From Nemertoderma westbladi (taxonomy: Eukaryota; Xenacoelomorpha; Nemertodermatida; Nemertodermatidae): a stretch of 22,981 nucleotides of DNA. Under the pieces are notes generated by a model, which ran no database searches, was not told the DNA's origin, and saw nothing but the letters and a program-made list of their open reading frames with translations. Position numbers and translations under genes: made by a program. Below, piece after piece: positions 8,931 to 17,101 of the stretch (position 1 is its first letter; every line of letters starts with the position of its first letter). The stretch is taken from contig JAUCBJ010000025.1 of assembly GCA_032718475.1 (NCBI GenBank), forward strand, positions 1-22,981, in the 5' to 3' direction.

Positions 8931-10436
8931 ATGGATCAACATATAAATTTATTGAAAGAGAAATCATCTGGTGCCGGTATAGTTATAAAGAAAGAACAAA
9001 CAGATTCTATGATTATAAAGGGAGAACCAACAGACTCCACCCCCTATTATATTGATGTTAAACAAGGGAAGTGCGTTTACGGATCATCTCCCATCGAAGA
9101 TCACAACAATTTGTTCGGTAGAGTAGATGTTGTCCCTGTACTAGATGACGAAGATATTTCTTATGAACCATCTGTAGATTCTTTTATTGTTGAAAAACGG
9201 GAAAGTGACAGCGCAGAGTGTTCGTATGATAGGCCCATTGGAACTGAAGGTACAGAACCAACAATCAGTTGTGCAACAACAGAGTCCGGTAGTTCTAATG
9301 AAACTGTTGGGGAGTTGGTATCTTCTTCAGACACCAGTTCCTGTTTGCATTGCAATGAATTATTTAATAACAAAGGAATTTTAGATAGACATATAGAATC
9401 CGCTCATAAAGACGTAAAGAATAAGTATAAATGCGATTATTGTGAGAAAGTGTTTAAAATAAAAAATTATGTAAAGAAGCATATTGACGCTACCCATAAA
9501 GATATCAAACATAAGTGCGGTTATTGTAATAAAGAATTCAGCCAGCAAAGGAGTCTAAACACCCATGTGAACTACTTTCATAAAGATATCAAGTACAACT
9601 GTTTCGATTGTGGAAAATCATTTGCTACAAAAGACAAACTAAAACAACATGTCGACTCTATACATCAAGATATTAAATACAAGTGCAGTTATTGTCATAA
9701 AGGATTCAGTCAGAAAGGGGATCTAAACACCCACATTAACTTTGCCCACAAAGGTATCATCAAGTATAGCTGCTCCGATTGTGGAAAATCATTTGCTAAA
9801 AAAGACAAACTAAAACAACATGTCGACTCTATACATAAGGATATCAAACATAAGTGCGGTTATTGTAATAAAGAATTCAGTCAGCTATCGAATCTAAACA
9901 CCCATATCAACTACTCCCACAAAGATATCAAGTTCAACTGTTTTCATTGTGGAAAATCATTTGCTAGAAAAGTCGAACTAAAAAAACATATCGAATACAT
10001 TCACAAAGATATAAAACATAAGTGCGGTTATTGTAATAAAGAATTCAGCCGGCAAAGTAGTCTAAACACCCACGTTAACTTTGTCCACAAAAGTATCATG
10101 AAGTATAGCTGCTCCGATTGTGGAAAATCATTTGCTAAAAAAGACAAACTAAAACAACATGTCGACTCTATACATCAAGATATCAAACATAAGTGCGGTT
10201 ATTGTAATAAAGAATTCAGTTACAAACACGTACTAAAACAACATGTCGACTCTATACATAAACATATAAAACATAAATGCGGTTATTGTAATAAAGAATT
10301 CCGTTACAAACACGACCTTAAACGGCATTTCGACTCTATACATAGGGATATCAAACATAAGTGCGGTTATTGTCATAAAGAATTCAGTCGGCAAGGCTAC
10401 CTAAACACCCATATCAATTCTGTTCATAAATCTTAA
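8931..10436 (+). CDS. C2H2 zinc-finger protein with 13 fingers (copy 1)
   Basis: An intact single-exon 501-residue protein, probably a nuclear DNA-binding regulator. I start it at ATG 8931, which aligns with the ATG of copy 2; the frame is open two codons earlier without an ATG. Residues 1-137 are acidic and non-finger. They hold two SUMO-consensus sites, IKKE (19-22) and IKGE (29-32), and a hydrophobic-acidic stretch VVPVLDDED (67-75) resembling a SUMO-interacting motif. Finger 1 (C138, C141, H154, H159) is followed by twelve more 27-29-residue fingers to the C-terminus. Linkers are KDIKHK or KDIKYK, not the usual TGEKP. Fingers alternate largely between a CGYCNKEFS...LNTH type and a C.DCGKSFA...LKQH type, and several are nearly identical at DNA level, a sign of recent finger duplication or conversion. 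Not assigned to a named orthologue. Confidence 0.9.
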   Translation: MDQHINLLKEKSSGAGIVIKKEQTDSMIIKGEPTDSTPYYIDVKQGKCVYGSSPIEDHNNLFGRVDVVPVLDDEDISYEPSVDSFIVEKRESDSAECSYDRPIGTEGTEPTISCATTESGSSNETVGELVSSSDTSSCLHCNELFNNKGILDRHIESAHKDVKNKYKCDYCEKVFKIKNYVKKHIDATHKDIKHKCGYCNKEFSQQRSLNTHVNYFHKDIKYNCFDCGKSFATKDKLKQHVDSIHQDIKYKCSYCHKGFSQKGDLNTHINFAHKGIIKYSCSDCGKSFAKKDKLKQHVDSIHKDIKHKCGYCNKEFSQLSNLNTHINYSHKDIKFNCFHCGKSFARKVELKKHIEYIHKDIKHKCGYCNKEFSRQSSLNTHVNFVHKSIMKYSCSDCGKSFAKKDKLKQHVDSIHQDIKHKCGYCNKEFSYKHVLKQHVDSIHKHIKHKCGYCNKEFRYKHDLKRHFDSIHRDIKHKCGYCHKEFSRQGYLNTHINSVHKS

Positions 10437-11164
10437 AGTTACCGGTAACAAAATTGAATTGTATTTTGTAGTGAACTATATATATTTGTGACTGATTAAA
10501 TACATTGATTTTCAGGTTATTAATGTTTTCAGTGAATCTGATTTTAATGCAACACAAACCAAATCAATCAATGTTCGCGCTTTTAAACCTTTAGCAGTTT
10601 AACCTGCCAATTTTAGTTGTCCTCTTGTTTATAAATCGACTTTAGCCTATATCAATTACTTAGTGTACTGAAGTTACATCAGCCGAAGCCAGTCTGTGCG
10701 CGACCTTTCACCCACGGTTTTGGGAGACTGGATTCGGATTCCTTGAGAGTTATTGCAGTGTAGACCTACTGTATTATTCGATTGATCTTTACGATATAAT
10801 CTCTGACAATAAATATATTTACTTTCGGGGAAATATTAACAGTTCCTTTAGGACGTGGCGCTTTAAGTATAAAAACAGAGTTATGACTTATACTAATCAC
10901 AACTAGATGGCCACAGAGTTTCGTAAATAGCGCATTCTTTAGGAGATGCTTTATTAACTTTCACACTGCTTCACACTACTTCACACTGATCTGCCGACCG
11001 TCACTGAATTTGATCATATATAAGGAGGATCGCAACTGACACATGTATTGATTATGAAATAGCATTTAATTCACACAAAAACCACTATAATTTAAGTCGC
11101 AGTTGCTACCGGTAAACCTGTTCCTCTTACCTTCAGTAATCAAGAAGATTGGGGGTTTTATGTT
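10437..11164. other. Non-coding stretch between zinc-finger gene and LINE fragment
   Basis: No supported gene in about 730 bp. GTTACCGGTAAC, a perfect 12-bp palindrome, lies just after the stop (10438-10449). A possible late polyadenylation signal AATAAA is near 10810. A three-copy 10-bp direct repeat, TTCACACTGC-like, spans 10960-10990. CTACCGGTAAAC at about 11107 is another ACCGGT palindrome. Confidence 0.4.
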
Positions 11165-11605
11165 CTCCCTGAGGTCTTTAAAATACCTGAGTGTTTAAAG
11201 CTCATCTATCCCATCATAGTAGACATGTACCGAACAACAAGAGTCCCACAAGAAATGAAAACAAATAAGTTGGTGCCAGTTCCCAAGAAGGGCAACCTAA
11301 CACTCTATGGTTCTTTTCGGGGAATCTCATTGATCTCGATTGCTGCAAAGCTATACAATAGGATTCTATTAAATCGCATCAGGGATCCCATTGAGAGACT
11401 GCTCCGTGGAAATCAGAATGGGTTCCGTAAAGGGCGTGGGACCATGGAGCCCATTTTGGCACTTAGAAGGATAATTGAAGAGTTATCAAAAAAGAAAGAC
11501 AGGCATCTGGCTGTTATCTTTGTTGACTTCTTCAAGGCCTTTGATTCAGTCTCTCGCTCACGTATGTTCAGCATACTTTCATTATATGGGATTCCTGATG
11601 AAATT
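11165..11605 (+). pseudogene. LINE reverse-transcriptase N-terminal fragment
   Basis: Begins at CCTGAGGTCTTTAA and reads PEVFKIPE, then VPVPKKGNLTLYGSF, RGISLISIAAKLYNRILLN, GFRKGRGTMEPILALRR and DFFKAFDSVS, which are RT blocks 1-3 with the first catalytic Asp. The frame is open for about 150 codons, with ATG at 11225. Similarity to the first copy stops near 11605, inside a TTATTATTTATTTATTTA tract, after GIPDE. The palm with the YADD box and the endonuclease are both missing, so it is a dead truncated copy of the same family as 2424-3711. Confidence 0.8.
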
Positions 11606-11976
11606 ATTATTATTTATTTATTTAAATTCGGACTTGCCGACAATAAAAGTTTAAAAATATGGCGCAAACACATATGACAGATATCGACACAGAAAGTATA
11701 TCTACACAGATTATCTACACATAAAGTAGCCCATTAAATAAAATGTGCACAGCACAGCACTATAGTAAAAATTTATATAAATTAAAATGCACCATATGAT
11801 CTATTCTGCAATGTTAAAGTATCAAAGTTAGTTAGTTAGTTCATTGTGTTTAATCAAATAAAATTGAACAATAATATGGTCCGTAATAATCATTGACGGT
11901 CTCGGGGTAATTGAATCAATAAAATATATTTGCAGCACAACACGCAAACAGGCATCGGACAGATGTTCAAACGACA
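11606..11976. other. AT-rich non-coding stretch
   Basis: No supported gene in about 370 bp. GTTAGTTAGTTAGTT at about 11826 is a tetranucleotide tract like the one inside the array at 16.2 kb. Nothing else is evident. Confidence 0.35.
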
Positions 11977-12841
11977 TTAAAATAAGAAAATTAATCGCAA
12001 AGTTCCTGCAGCTTTCGGCGCGTTTCCCCGATAGGAAGTGACAGTTCCTCGTTGAGGTCTCCTATTGTTAGTGACTATGTATCTGGCTATTCTTGGCCTG
12101 CGACTAAACCTTCCGCTGCTTCGTGGATAACTCCCCCTGTAATATGAATTTCCATAGTAACAATCAGTTTCATAATCCCATTCAATATCCTCTGAATCCC
12201 AAGTTCCGGTATCCTGTTCGACCGAAGCGGCAAATATCGGTTCAGATTTTATTTTAATATACGTATCTCTGCTACTACTATTTACATACTGAGGCGAAAC
12301 ATCAACGAATAATTTCAGTATTTGCTTTTTCATATTATCATAGGTTAGCTCGCCGACCGTTGCTAACGCTAATTGGTTTTTGGTATCATGCGCATTTCAA
12401 TAGTTGATAGGCTAAAACCCCATCTGGAAGAATCATATTAAGCGCTTTACATTTATTTACGTTTCGCTCAAAAGTTATTATAAAATCTGTGATATTGGAG
12501 TCTGTGGCTCGTCTAAAACTACAGAATTTATCATAAGAGTGGAATGCCCGTATGGCCTTATCTTTTAAATACAAGGAATCGAGTTTCTCTATGATACGAT
12601 TTACTCCGTCTTCACCTTTTAATTCATCCCGAGAGATCTCTAGAATCGCCTCTCTGGCGACGCCAGTTAAACTCAGGAAAACGGTGGGTCCCTGCCGAGT
12701 TTTCGGAATGTCTGTCGCGTCTTGCCATATTTCTAATTCTCGGACCCAATTTTCGTAAGATATGTCTTCTCTAAGTGGTGGTGGATTTTTAACATTAACT
12801 CTATTATTACTTGTATTAGGCCCAATCGTAGATTGATCCAT
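11977..12841 (-). pseudogene. Decayed gag of an LTR retrotransposon
   Basis: On the minus strand ATG 12841-12839 opens a 151-codon frame: YENWVRELEIWQDATDIPK, then TVFLSLTGVAREAILEISR, IIEKLDSLYLKDKAIRAFHS and FIITFERNVNKCKALN, the helical capsid core of a gag type common in metazoan LTR elements. It stops at TGA after LLKCA (12386). A one-base shift later the protein resumes, from HDTKNQLALATVGELTY through KKQILKLF to a Gly/Arg/Tyr-rich tail (RGSYPRSSGRFSRRPR), which runs to 11977. The CCHC knuckle that usually follows such a tail is absent, and no protease or RT lies downstream to 11640. It is a truncated, frame-broken gag without visible LTRs. The superfamily is uncertain, and it is distinct from the + strand gag at 13.4 kb. 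Confidence 0.7.
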
Positions 12842-13296
12842 TGCATTAGTTATTATCTATATCTTACAGTCTTATACGTATCGGTATATTGGTATTTAGA
12901 TTGTTTTGTATACAGTACCGGTACCGTTAATTTCTGTACCGGTACTTTAAATTAAACGTTATCTCCGACATTAATTCAGGTATGTTATAGCCCAGACACT
13001 GGTACCATTATCAACACCCCGTGGTTTGGCTCTGCTACCATGTTAATGCATTATAATAACAAGTATATTGTAATGCATATTGCACTAGGTAATACCGTAC
13101 CGGTATCCCTTTACTGTCTGACTACTGTACCATACTGTACCACTAATACTGTCAAGCTTACACATGTAAAACATAGTTCAAATCTCCCGCTAATCCTCAT
13201 TCACACAGCAGTATGACTACAGCATGCAGGGACATAACATATACCCAGGGGAGGGGGGAGTTATTGCGGATAGGTGTGTGGGCCCCAATATATTAA
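12842..13296. other. Non-coding stretch rich in ACCGGT palindromes
   Basis: No supported gene. GTACCGGTAC-type motifs crowd here: ACAGTACCGGTACCG at about 12905, TGTACCGGTACTT at about 12937 and CGTACCGGTAT at about 13097, plus relatives such as ACTGTACCATACTGTACC near 13121. This is the densest patch in the window. Confidence 0.5.
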
Positions 13297-13324
13297 CATG
13301 AACCCCAGTACCAAACATACCGGT

Positions 13325-13341
13325 GGGGGGGGGGGGGGGGG
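13325..13341. repeat. G17 homopolymer
   Basis: Seventeen consecutive G residues, inside the open frame that leads into gag but before its first ATG. It may form a G-quadruplex and is likely length-variable. Similar G runs occur at 15651-15661 (G11) and 19943-19959 (G17) in the same block. Confidence 0.9.
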
Positions 13342-13461
13342 CAGGGTGACATTCCCCCATCACAATATCAACAATATACCCCGATAGGAGCAAGAACAAC
13401 GAGACCCTTGGATGAAAATAGGTCGTGCGACACAGAAATATGGAGGGGGCCGCTACCCCCG

Positions 13462-14502
13462 ATGACATATCCAAGTCAAAGGAAAGCTGGAAATAGGACA
13501 GACGGACCGCACCAGACAGGAGAAACTATACAACATCCATCGAACCCATTGGAAGCACAGGCGATGGGGATGGCCACGTTGATCGATGCGTTGAAAACGA
13601 GGATCGAGTTACCACCCGTGGAACCATTCAAATTCGATGGGAGTAGGCCGGAAGAATATCTACAGTTTCAGCGCATGTATAGTAACGAAATACTAACAAA
13701 GAACTTGACGCAGGCGGAGTGCCTAAAGTATCTGCAAGTATACACGGGAGGCCCAGCATACGATATAGTGAGGCAATATCAAGGCATAGAGGGCGGCTTC
13801 ACGACAGCATGGCAGGCACTGGACAGGGAATACGGGCACCCGGCCAAGATCATCAGACAGACACTGAGAGGCATAACATCGGGTGGCCTACAGGATAATC
13901 CCGTTAGCATTAAGACGTTCGCTAACAAAGTCGAAAAGGCGCTAATCGTGCTGAAGACGCTAGACGCGCCATACGAGCTCAACGCGTCCAATAACATCAC
14001 CACGATAGCGCAGGCACTACCGAACTGGCTGCGCAACAAGTGGAGGAAAATCGCTTTCTCCACTCGAGACAAGAAGGGTGTGGAACCGGGTTTAGAAGAA
14101 ATGTCAAGCTTCTTAAACTACGAGGCTGAACTAATAACTGACCCAGTCTATAGCGAAGATAGCCTGGGAAAGGGACCGAAGACGGATTACCATAGACCGA
14201 AACCAGAGCACAATACATCAAACGCATTACCGAGGCTCAGGCAATCATTGCCATATGCAGCGACGCAGGGGACTGCGAGTCCACAGATAGCCGAAAGTAA
14301 GACCACACCATGGAACGGACAGGGGACAATAACAACACGAATAAATATAACCCCAGTACGTCCAGTAGGCCGAATCCAAACAATAAGAATAGTAGGGACT
14401 TTGGTACAAACGCAGCTGCGATACGCAATGCGCTGTATAAGGAGGGCTACGACCCAAAGAGCAAATGCCAGCTACACGCAAATGCGCTTCATCAAACCAT
14501 GA
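13462..14502 (+). CDS. BEL/Pao-like gag (capsid part), frame-broken at its end
   Basis: The first ATG in this frame is at 13462; the frame is open back to 13297 without an ATG, so the true 5' end may be lost. The protein carries LPPVEPFKFDGSRPEEYLQF, then LTQAECLKYLQVYTGGPAYDIV, AWQALDREYGHPAKIIRQTL and LPNWLRNKWRKIAF, matching the order of the DUF1759-type gag of Pao elements, whose product builds the particle around the RNA. From about 14310 the protein in this frame loses gag character. The natural continuation (an Asn/Ser-rich linker and CCHC knuckle) lies in the -1 frame that begins at 14310. So the conserved gag ends near 14310 and the rest to TAG/TGA at 14502 is probably off-frame. A programmed shift is possible, but no clear slippery heptamer is visible. 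Confidence 0.7.
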   Translation: MTYPSQRKAGNRTDGPHQTGETIQHPSNPLEAQAMGMATLIDALKTRIELPPVEPFKFDGSRPEEYLQFQRMYSNEILTKNLTQAECLKYLQVYTGGPAYDIVRQYQGIEGGFTTAWQALDREYGHPAKIIRQTLRGITSGGLQDNPVSIKTFANKVEKALIVLKTLDAPYELNASNNITTIAQALPNWLRNKWRKIAFSTRDKKGVEPGLEEMSSFLNYEAELITDPVYSEDSLGKGPKTDYHRPKPEHNTSNALPRLRQSLPYAATQGTASPQIAESKTTPWNGQGTITTRINITPVRPVGRIQTIRIVGTLVQTQLRYAMRCIRRATTQRANASYTQMRFIKP

Positions 14503-15767
14503 ACTGCAGGTACTGGCAGGCGCTACCTAGGCAAGATCAGATAGATTATGCGTTGAGCAATAAAATCTGCTCGCGATGTGTGATGAGTGGACATAGAGCT
14601 AGGGAATGCAAGGAGAAGCCGGTGAAGTTCGGTCAAAGGAGAGGCCAAACGATGGCAACGAGCACAGTAGGGGCGAAGAAGAGAGGAACGGTGTTACTTG
14701 GGGTAGTACCCGTGCGAGTGATTGGAGAAGGCAATCGATCAGTAACAACACTAATGCTGGTTGATAGTGGAGCTGCCTTCACATTAGTCGAGGAATGGGT
14801 GGCCGAAGAGATAGGATTGAGAACGAGGCCAAGCAGAATGGCGGTAACAACCATCTCTAGCAAAGATGAGATCCTGGAGATGAGAACCGGACGGTGCGCA
14901 ATTGCAGCGGTGGCACCGGGATGCGACTATGGGGCAACCATCGACCCCATCCAAGTGATAGAGTCAATTAATATGAATGCCAGGCGGCCAACCAACATCG
15001 AGGTCGAGCAATATAAATTCCTGGACGACATTGACTTCTCAATCCCAGATGTGGACGTTAGGAAGGTATCCATCATAGTAGGAATGGACTGCCCAACGGC
15101 CCACGAAAGAATGCAAACGGTCTTCGGCGAAGACAAGCAGTGTGACCCGGTGGCAATATTAACACCATTCGGGTGGACACTGACAGGCCCAATTAAGAGT
15201 AATATACCATTCCATGTGTCTGAGAGCTCAGGATGCATGGTGCCAGGAACTGTCGACGAGATAGAGGAGAGGCCAGAGATGGGCAATAGTGGTAGACAGC
15301 TAGAAGTGGAAGCAACACCAAGAGAGTGGGCGGAGGAGAATGGCATGGATGCAGAAGATCTAGAGACGATGGGTTGGAACAAGAATCCCAGCAAGCATCG
15401 GTATGGAGATGGAGAGGAGCGGACGGCGAAATGTCCGGGGGACAGGCCGGAGGAGTGTCCGGAAGAGATGCCGGTCCGGTTGGGAGGCATGCCGACAAGG
15501 GGGAGGCCGAGCAGGAGGACTAAATGGAAAGGGAGAAGATTTGAGACGACCAGACCAGGGGCTGAGAAGCCCGTGGGTGGGCGTGTGATGGACAAAGGAG
15601 CCGGGAAAGTAGGAGGCGTGCTGCATATGCACGCGGGACTGACAGAGTGCGGGGGGGGGGGCATTACATGGGCAGAGATCGTGTATACCGAAGGACGAAC
15701 GGGGGTCGTCGAGGCCTTTAATGCCAGCACACATATTAAGGGGGAGGCCAGCAGAGGTGGCACCTAA
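14310..15767 (+). CDS. CCHC zinc knuckle and BEL/Pao aspartic protease (partial pol)
   Basis: This frame continues gag after a -1 shift; the preceding in-frame stop is TAA 14298-14300. The order is an Asn/Ser-rich linker, then CSRCVMSGHRAREC (14568-14609), a perfect C-x2-C-x4-H-x4-C knuckle for RNA binding. Next is LMLVDSGAAFTLVE, with the catalytic DSG starting at 14763. Then come VRKVSIIVGMDCPTAHE (about 15058-15108) and AILTPFGWTLTGP (about 15153-15191). These are the hallmarks of the DUF1758 retropepsin of Pao elements, which processes the polyprotein. After about 15235 the frame becomes Gly/Glu/Arg-rich low complexity to the stop at 15767, with no RT motif, and it includes the G11 run at 15651. 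In an intact element RT would start soon after the protease, so pol is deleted here. Confidence 0.7.
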   Translation: MERTGDNNNTNKYNPSTSSRPNPNNKNSRDFGTNAAAIRNALYKEGYDPKSKCQLHANALHQTMNCRYWQALPRQDQIDYALSNKICSRCVMSGHRARECKEKPVKFGQRRGQTMATSTVGAKKRGTVLLGVVPVRVIGEGNRSVTTLMLVDSGAAFTLVEEWVAEEIGLRTRPSRMAVTTISSKDEILEMRTGRCAIAAVAPGCDYGATIDPIQVIESINMNARRPTNIEVEQYKFLDDIDFSIPDVDVRKVSIIVGMDCPTAHERMQTVFGEDKQCDPVAILTPFGWTLTGPIKSNIPFHVSESSGCMVPGTVDEIEERPEMGNSGRQLEVEATPREWAEENGMDAEDLETMGWNKNPSKHRYGDGEERTAKCPGDRPEECPEEMPVRLGGMPTRGRPSRRTKWKGRRFETTRPGAEKPVGGRVMDKGAGKVGGVLHMHAGLTECGGGGITWAEIVYTEGRTGVVEAFNASTHIKGEASRGGT

Positions 15768-16044
15768 GATTAAGGAGAAGAACAGGGGCAGCATTATACC
15801 GCCGGGCGACACGTTGAAGGGTGGCACTTTGCCGCCAAGGGACGACCACGAGATCAGAAACATAAATAACAGACAGCATTTCCAAAGACAGGAGAAAAGG
15901 CCACCAGAATTGACAAGAAGAGCGGAGCGAAGAATTAGAGGACCTATAGGGTGGCAGTGGGAGAGTTGCCTGCTGGAGGAATCACCCCTTAGGTCGCTGA
16001 GTTGTCCAATAAGTTGGACTGAGATGGAAGAGTTAGATCCGTAA
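15660..16044 (+). pseudogene. Possible integrase C-terminus remnant of the BEL/Pao pol
   Basis: A third frame, overlapping the end of the protease frame, reads DERGSSRPLMPAHILRGRP (from about 15700) and PPRDDHEIRNINNRQHF (about 15832-15882), and ends at TAA 16042-16044. The phrase 'S-R-P-L-x-P-x-H-x-L-x-G-R-P' is the usual end of the Pao integrase domain, before the C-terminal DUF5641 region. If this is right, about 3 kb of RT, RNase H and integrase core has been deleted between roughly 15235 and 15660. The assignment rests on one short phrase, so it is tentative. The remainder (Arg/Glu-rich) is not convincing on its own. Confidence 0.35.
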
Positions 16045-16199
16045 AAAGTGCGGGCAGAGGTGTTACCTGTCTGTTAGAAGGGGCACCTTAGTGGAGTTAG
16101 AGAAGAGTTTAGTCGTCCAAGCTTTGGACTGAGGGGGGTGGGATTGAGGGCGAGACGCCCTTCCCCACACATAAAAAATAGATAATAAAAATAAAATAA
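16045..16199. other. Short non-coding spacer with purine tract and hairpin
   Basis: GACTGAGGGGGGTGGGATTG (16127-16146) is a purine tract of the kind that precedes a 3' LTR. Right after it, AGGGCG and CGCCCT flank AGA to give a six-bp stem. No TG...CA repeat follows, and an A-rich stretch leads into the tandem array. Confidence 0.35.
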
Positions 16200-16640
16200 T
16201 AGTACATAGTAGGTACGCAGTTAGTAGGCAGAAGTTAGTCAGTAAGAAGGTACATAGTACCTAGAGTTAGTTAGTTAGTTAGGAGGTACGTAGTACCGTC
16301 AGTTAGTTAGTTAGTTAGGAGGTACGTAGTACTGTTAGGTAGAGAGTTAGAGGGTACGTAGTACCGTTAGTTAGAGAAGAGTTAGAGGGTACGTAGTACC
16401 GCTAATTAGAGAGTTAGAGGGTACGTAGTACCGTTAGTTAGAGAGTTAGAGGGTACGTAGTACCGTTAGGTAGAGAGTTAAAGGGTACGTGGTACCGTTA
16501 GTTAGAGAAGAGTTAGAGGGTACGTAGTACCGCTAGTTAAAGAGTTAAAGGGTACGTAGTACCGTTAGTTAGTTAGAGAGAGAGTAAGAGTTAGAGGGTA
16601 CATAGTACCGTTAGTTAGAGAGAGAGTAAGAGGTAGAAGG
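16200..16640. repeat. Tandem array of 30-36 bp units, each with a GGTAC hairpin
   Basis: The unit is roughly GTTAGTTAGAGAGTTAGAG followed by GGTACGTAGTACC. The second half is a short hairpin, GGTAC/GTACC arms around GTA. I count eleven GGTAC-GTA/ATA-GTAC cores, at about 16249, 16286, 16320, 16356, 16388, 16421, 16452, 16484, 16519, 16551 and 16598. Spacing is irregular because TTAG and GAGA sub-repeats vary in number. Two cores carry an ATA loop and one GTG. There is no coding frame. The array lies between the gag/protease part and the exonuclease/CCHC frame. Confidence 0.85.
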
Positions 16641-17101
16641 GTATATATGGTATAGATATCGGTTAGTAATTAGTAGCGAGAGGGGGGCATATGAGTACAG
16701 CTGGATGAATCGTGTGGCCACGCGACGCATACTGTTGTACTGCACAGGCCCACAGAGTAGGCCAGAATGTGGATTAGAGAATAGAATAATCCATAGGCAA
16801 TAGTAAGTAGTAGGACAGTATAATTAAAACTAAACTAAAATAAATAGAATATGGCTGAAAGTTACAAATTATGGCAACACTAGGAAAGTTATTCTGGAAC
16901 ATAATAAAAGTAACTGACAGAAATTGAAATTAGGGTGTATTTACTAGCTTCAGAATTAATTAGTAATAATTTAGGCTAAAAGGCGCAGTTGAGTAAGGAA
17001 TATGCCATTATCGGACCGTACAGAACATCTTAGATACATCACTCATCTGTATTGCGCCTTGGTAAGGCACCACCTTACAGGTGAGCGAGTGAGTGTTCGG
17101 A
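16641..17101 (+). other. Leader region of the exonuclease-like frame
   Basis: About 460 bp with no supported gene. TTACAG at 17075-17080 is followed by GTGAGC (17081-17086), giving CAG|GTGAGC, a strong match to a splice donor only 20 bp before the ATG of the next frame; TTACAG could also serve as an acceptor. An in-frame TGA at 17090-17092 fixes the start of the next frame at 17102. Confidence 0.3.

Noticed and set aside
12990-13300. 5' LTR of the BEL/Pao-like element
   Set aside because: No segment matches TGTTAGCTTATTC or the right end of 20363-20908; TGTTAATGC near 13040 is not followed by LTR sequence.
14927-15763. 278-codon minus-strand frame
   Set aside because: Pro/Ser-rich antisense of the protease frame, no domain, explained by purine skew.
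16200-16640. CRISPR-like array
   Set aside because: The spacing is irregular, the 'spacers' are themselves repeats of TTAG/GAGA, and the setting is eukaryotic.
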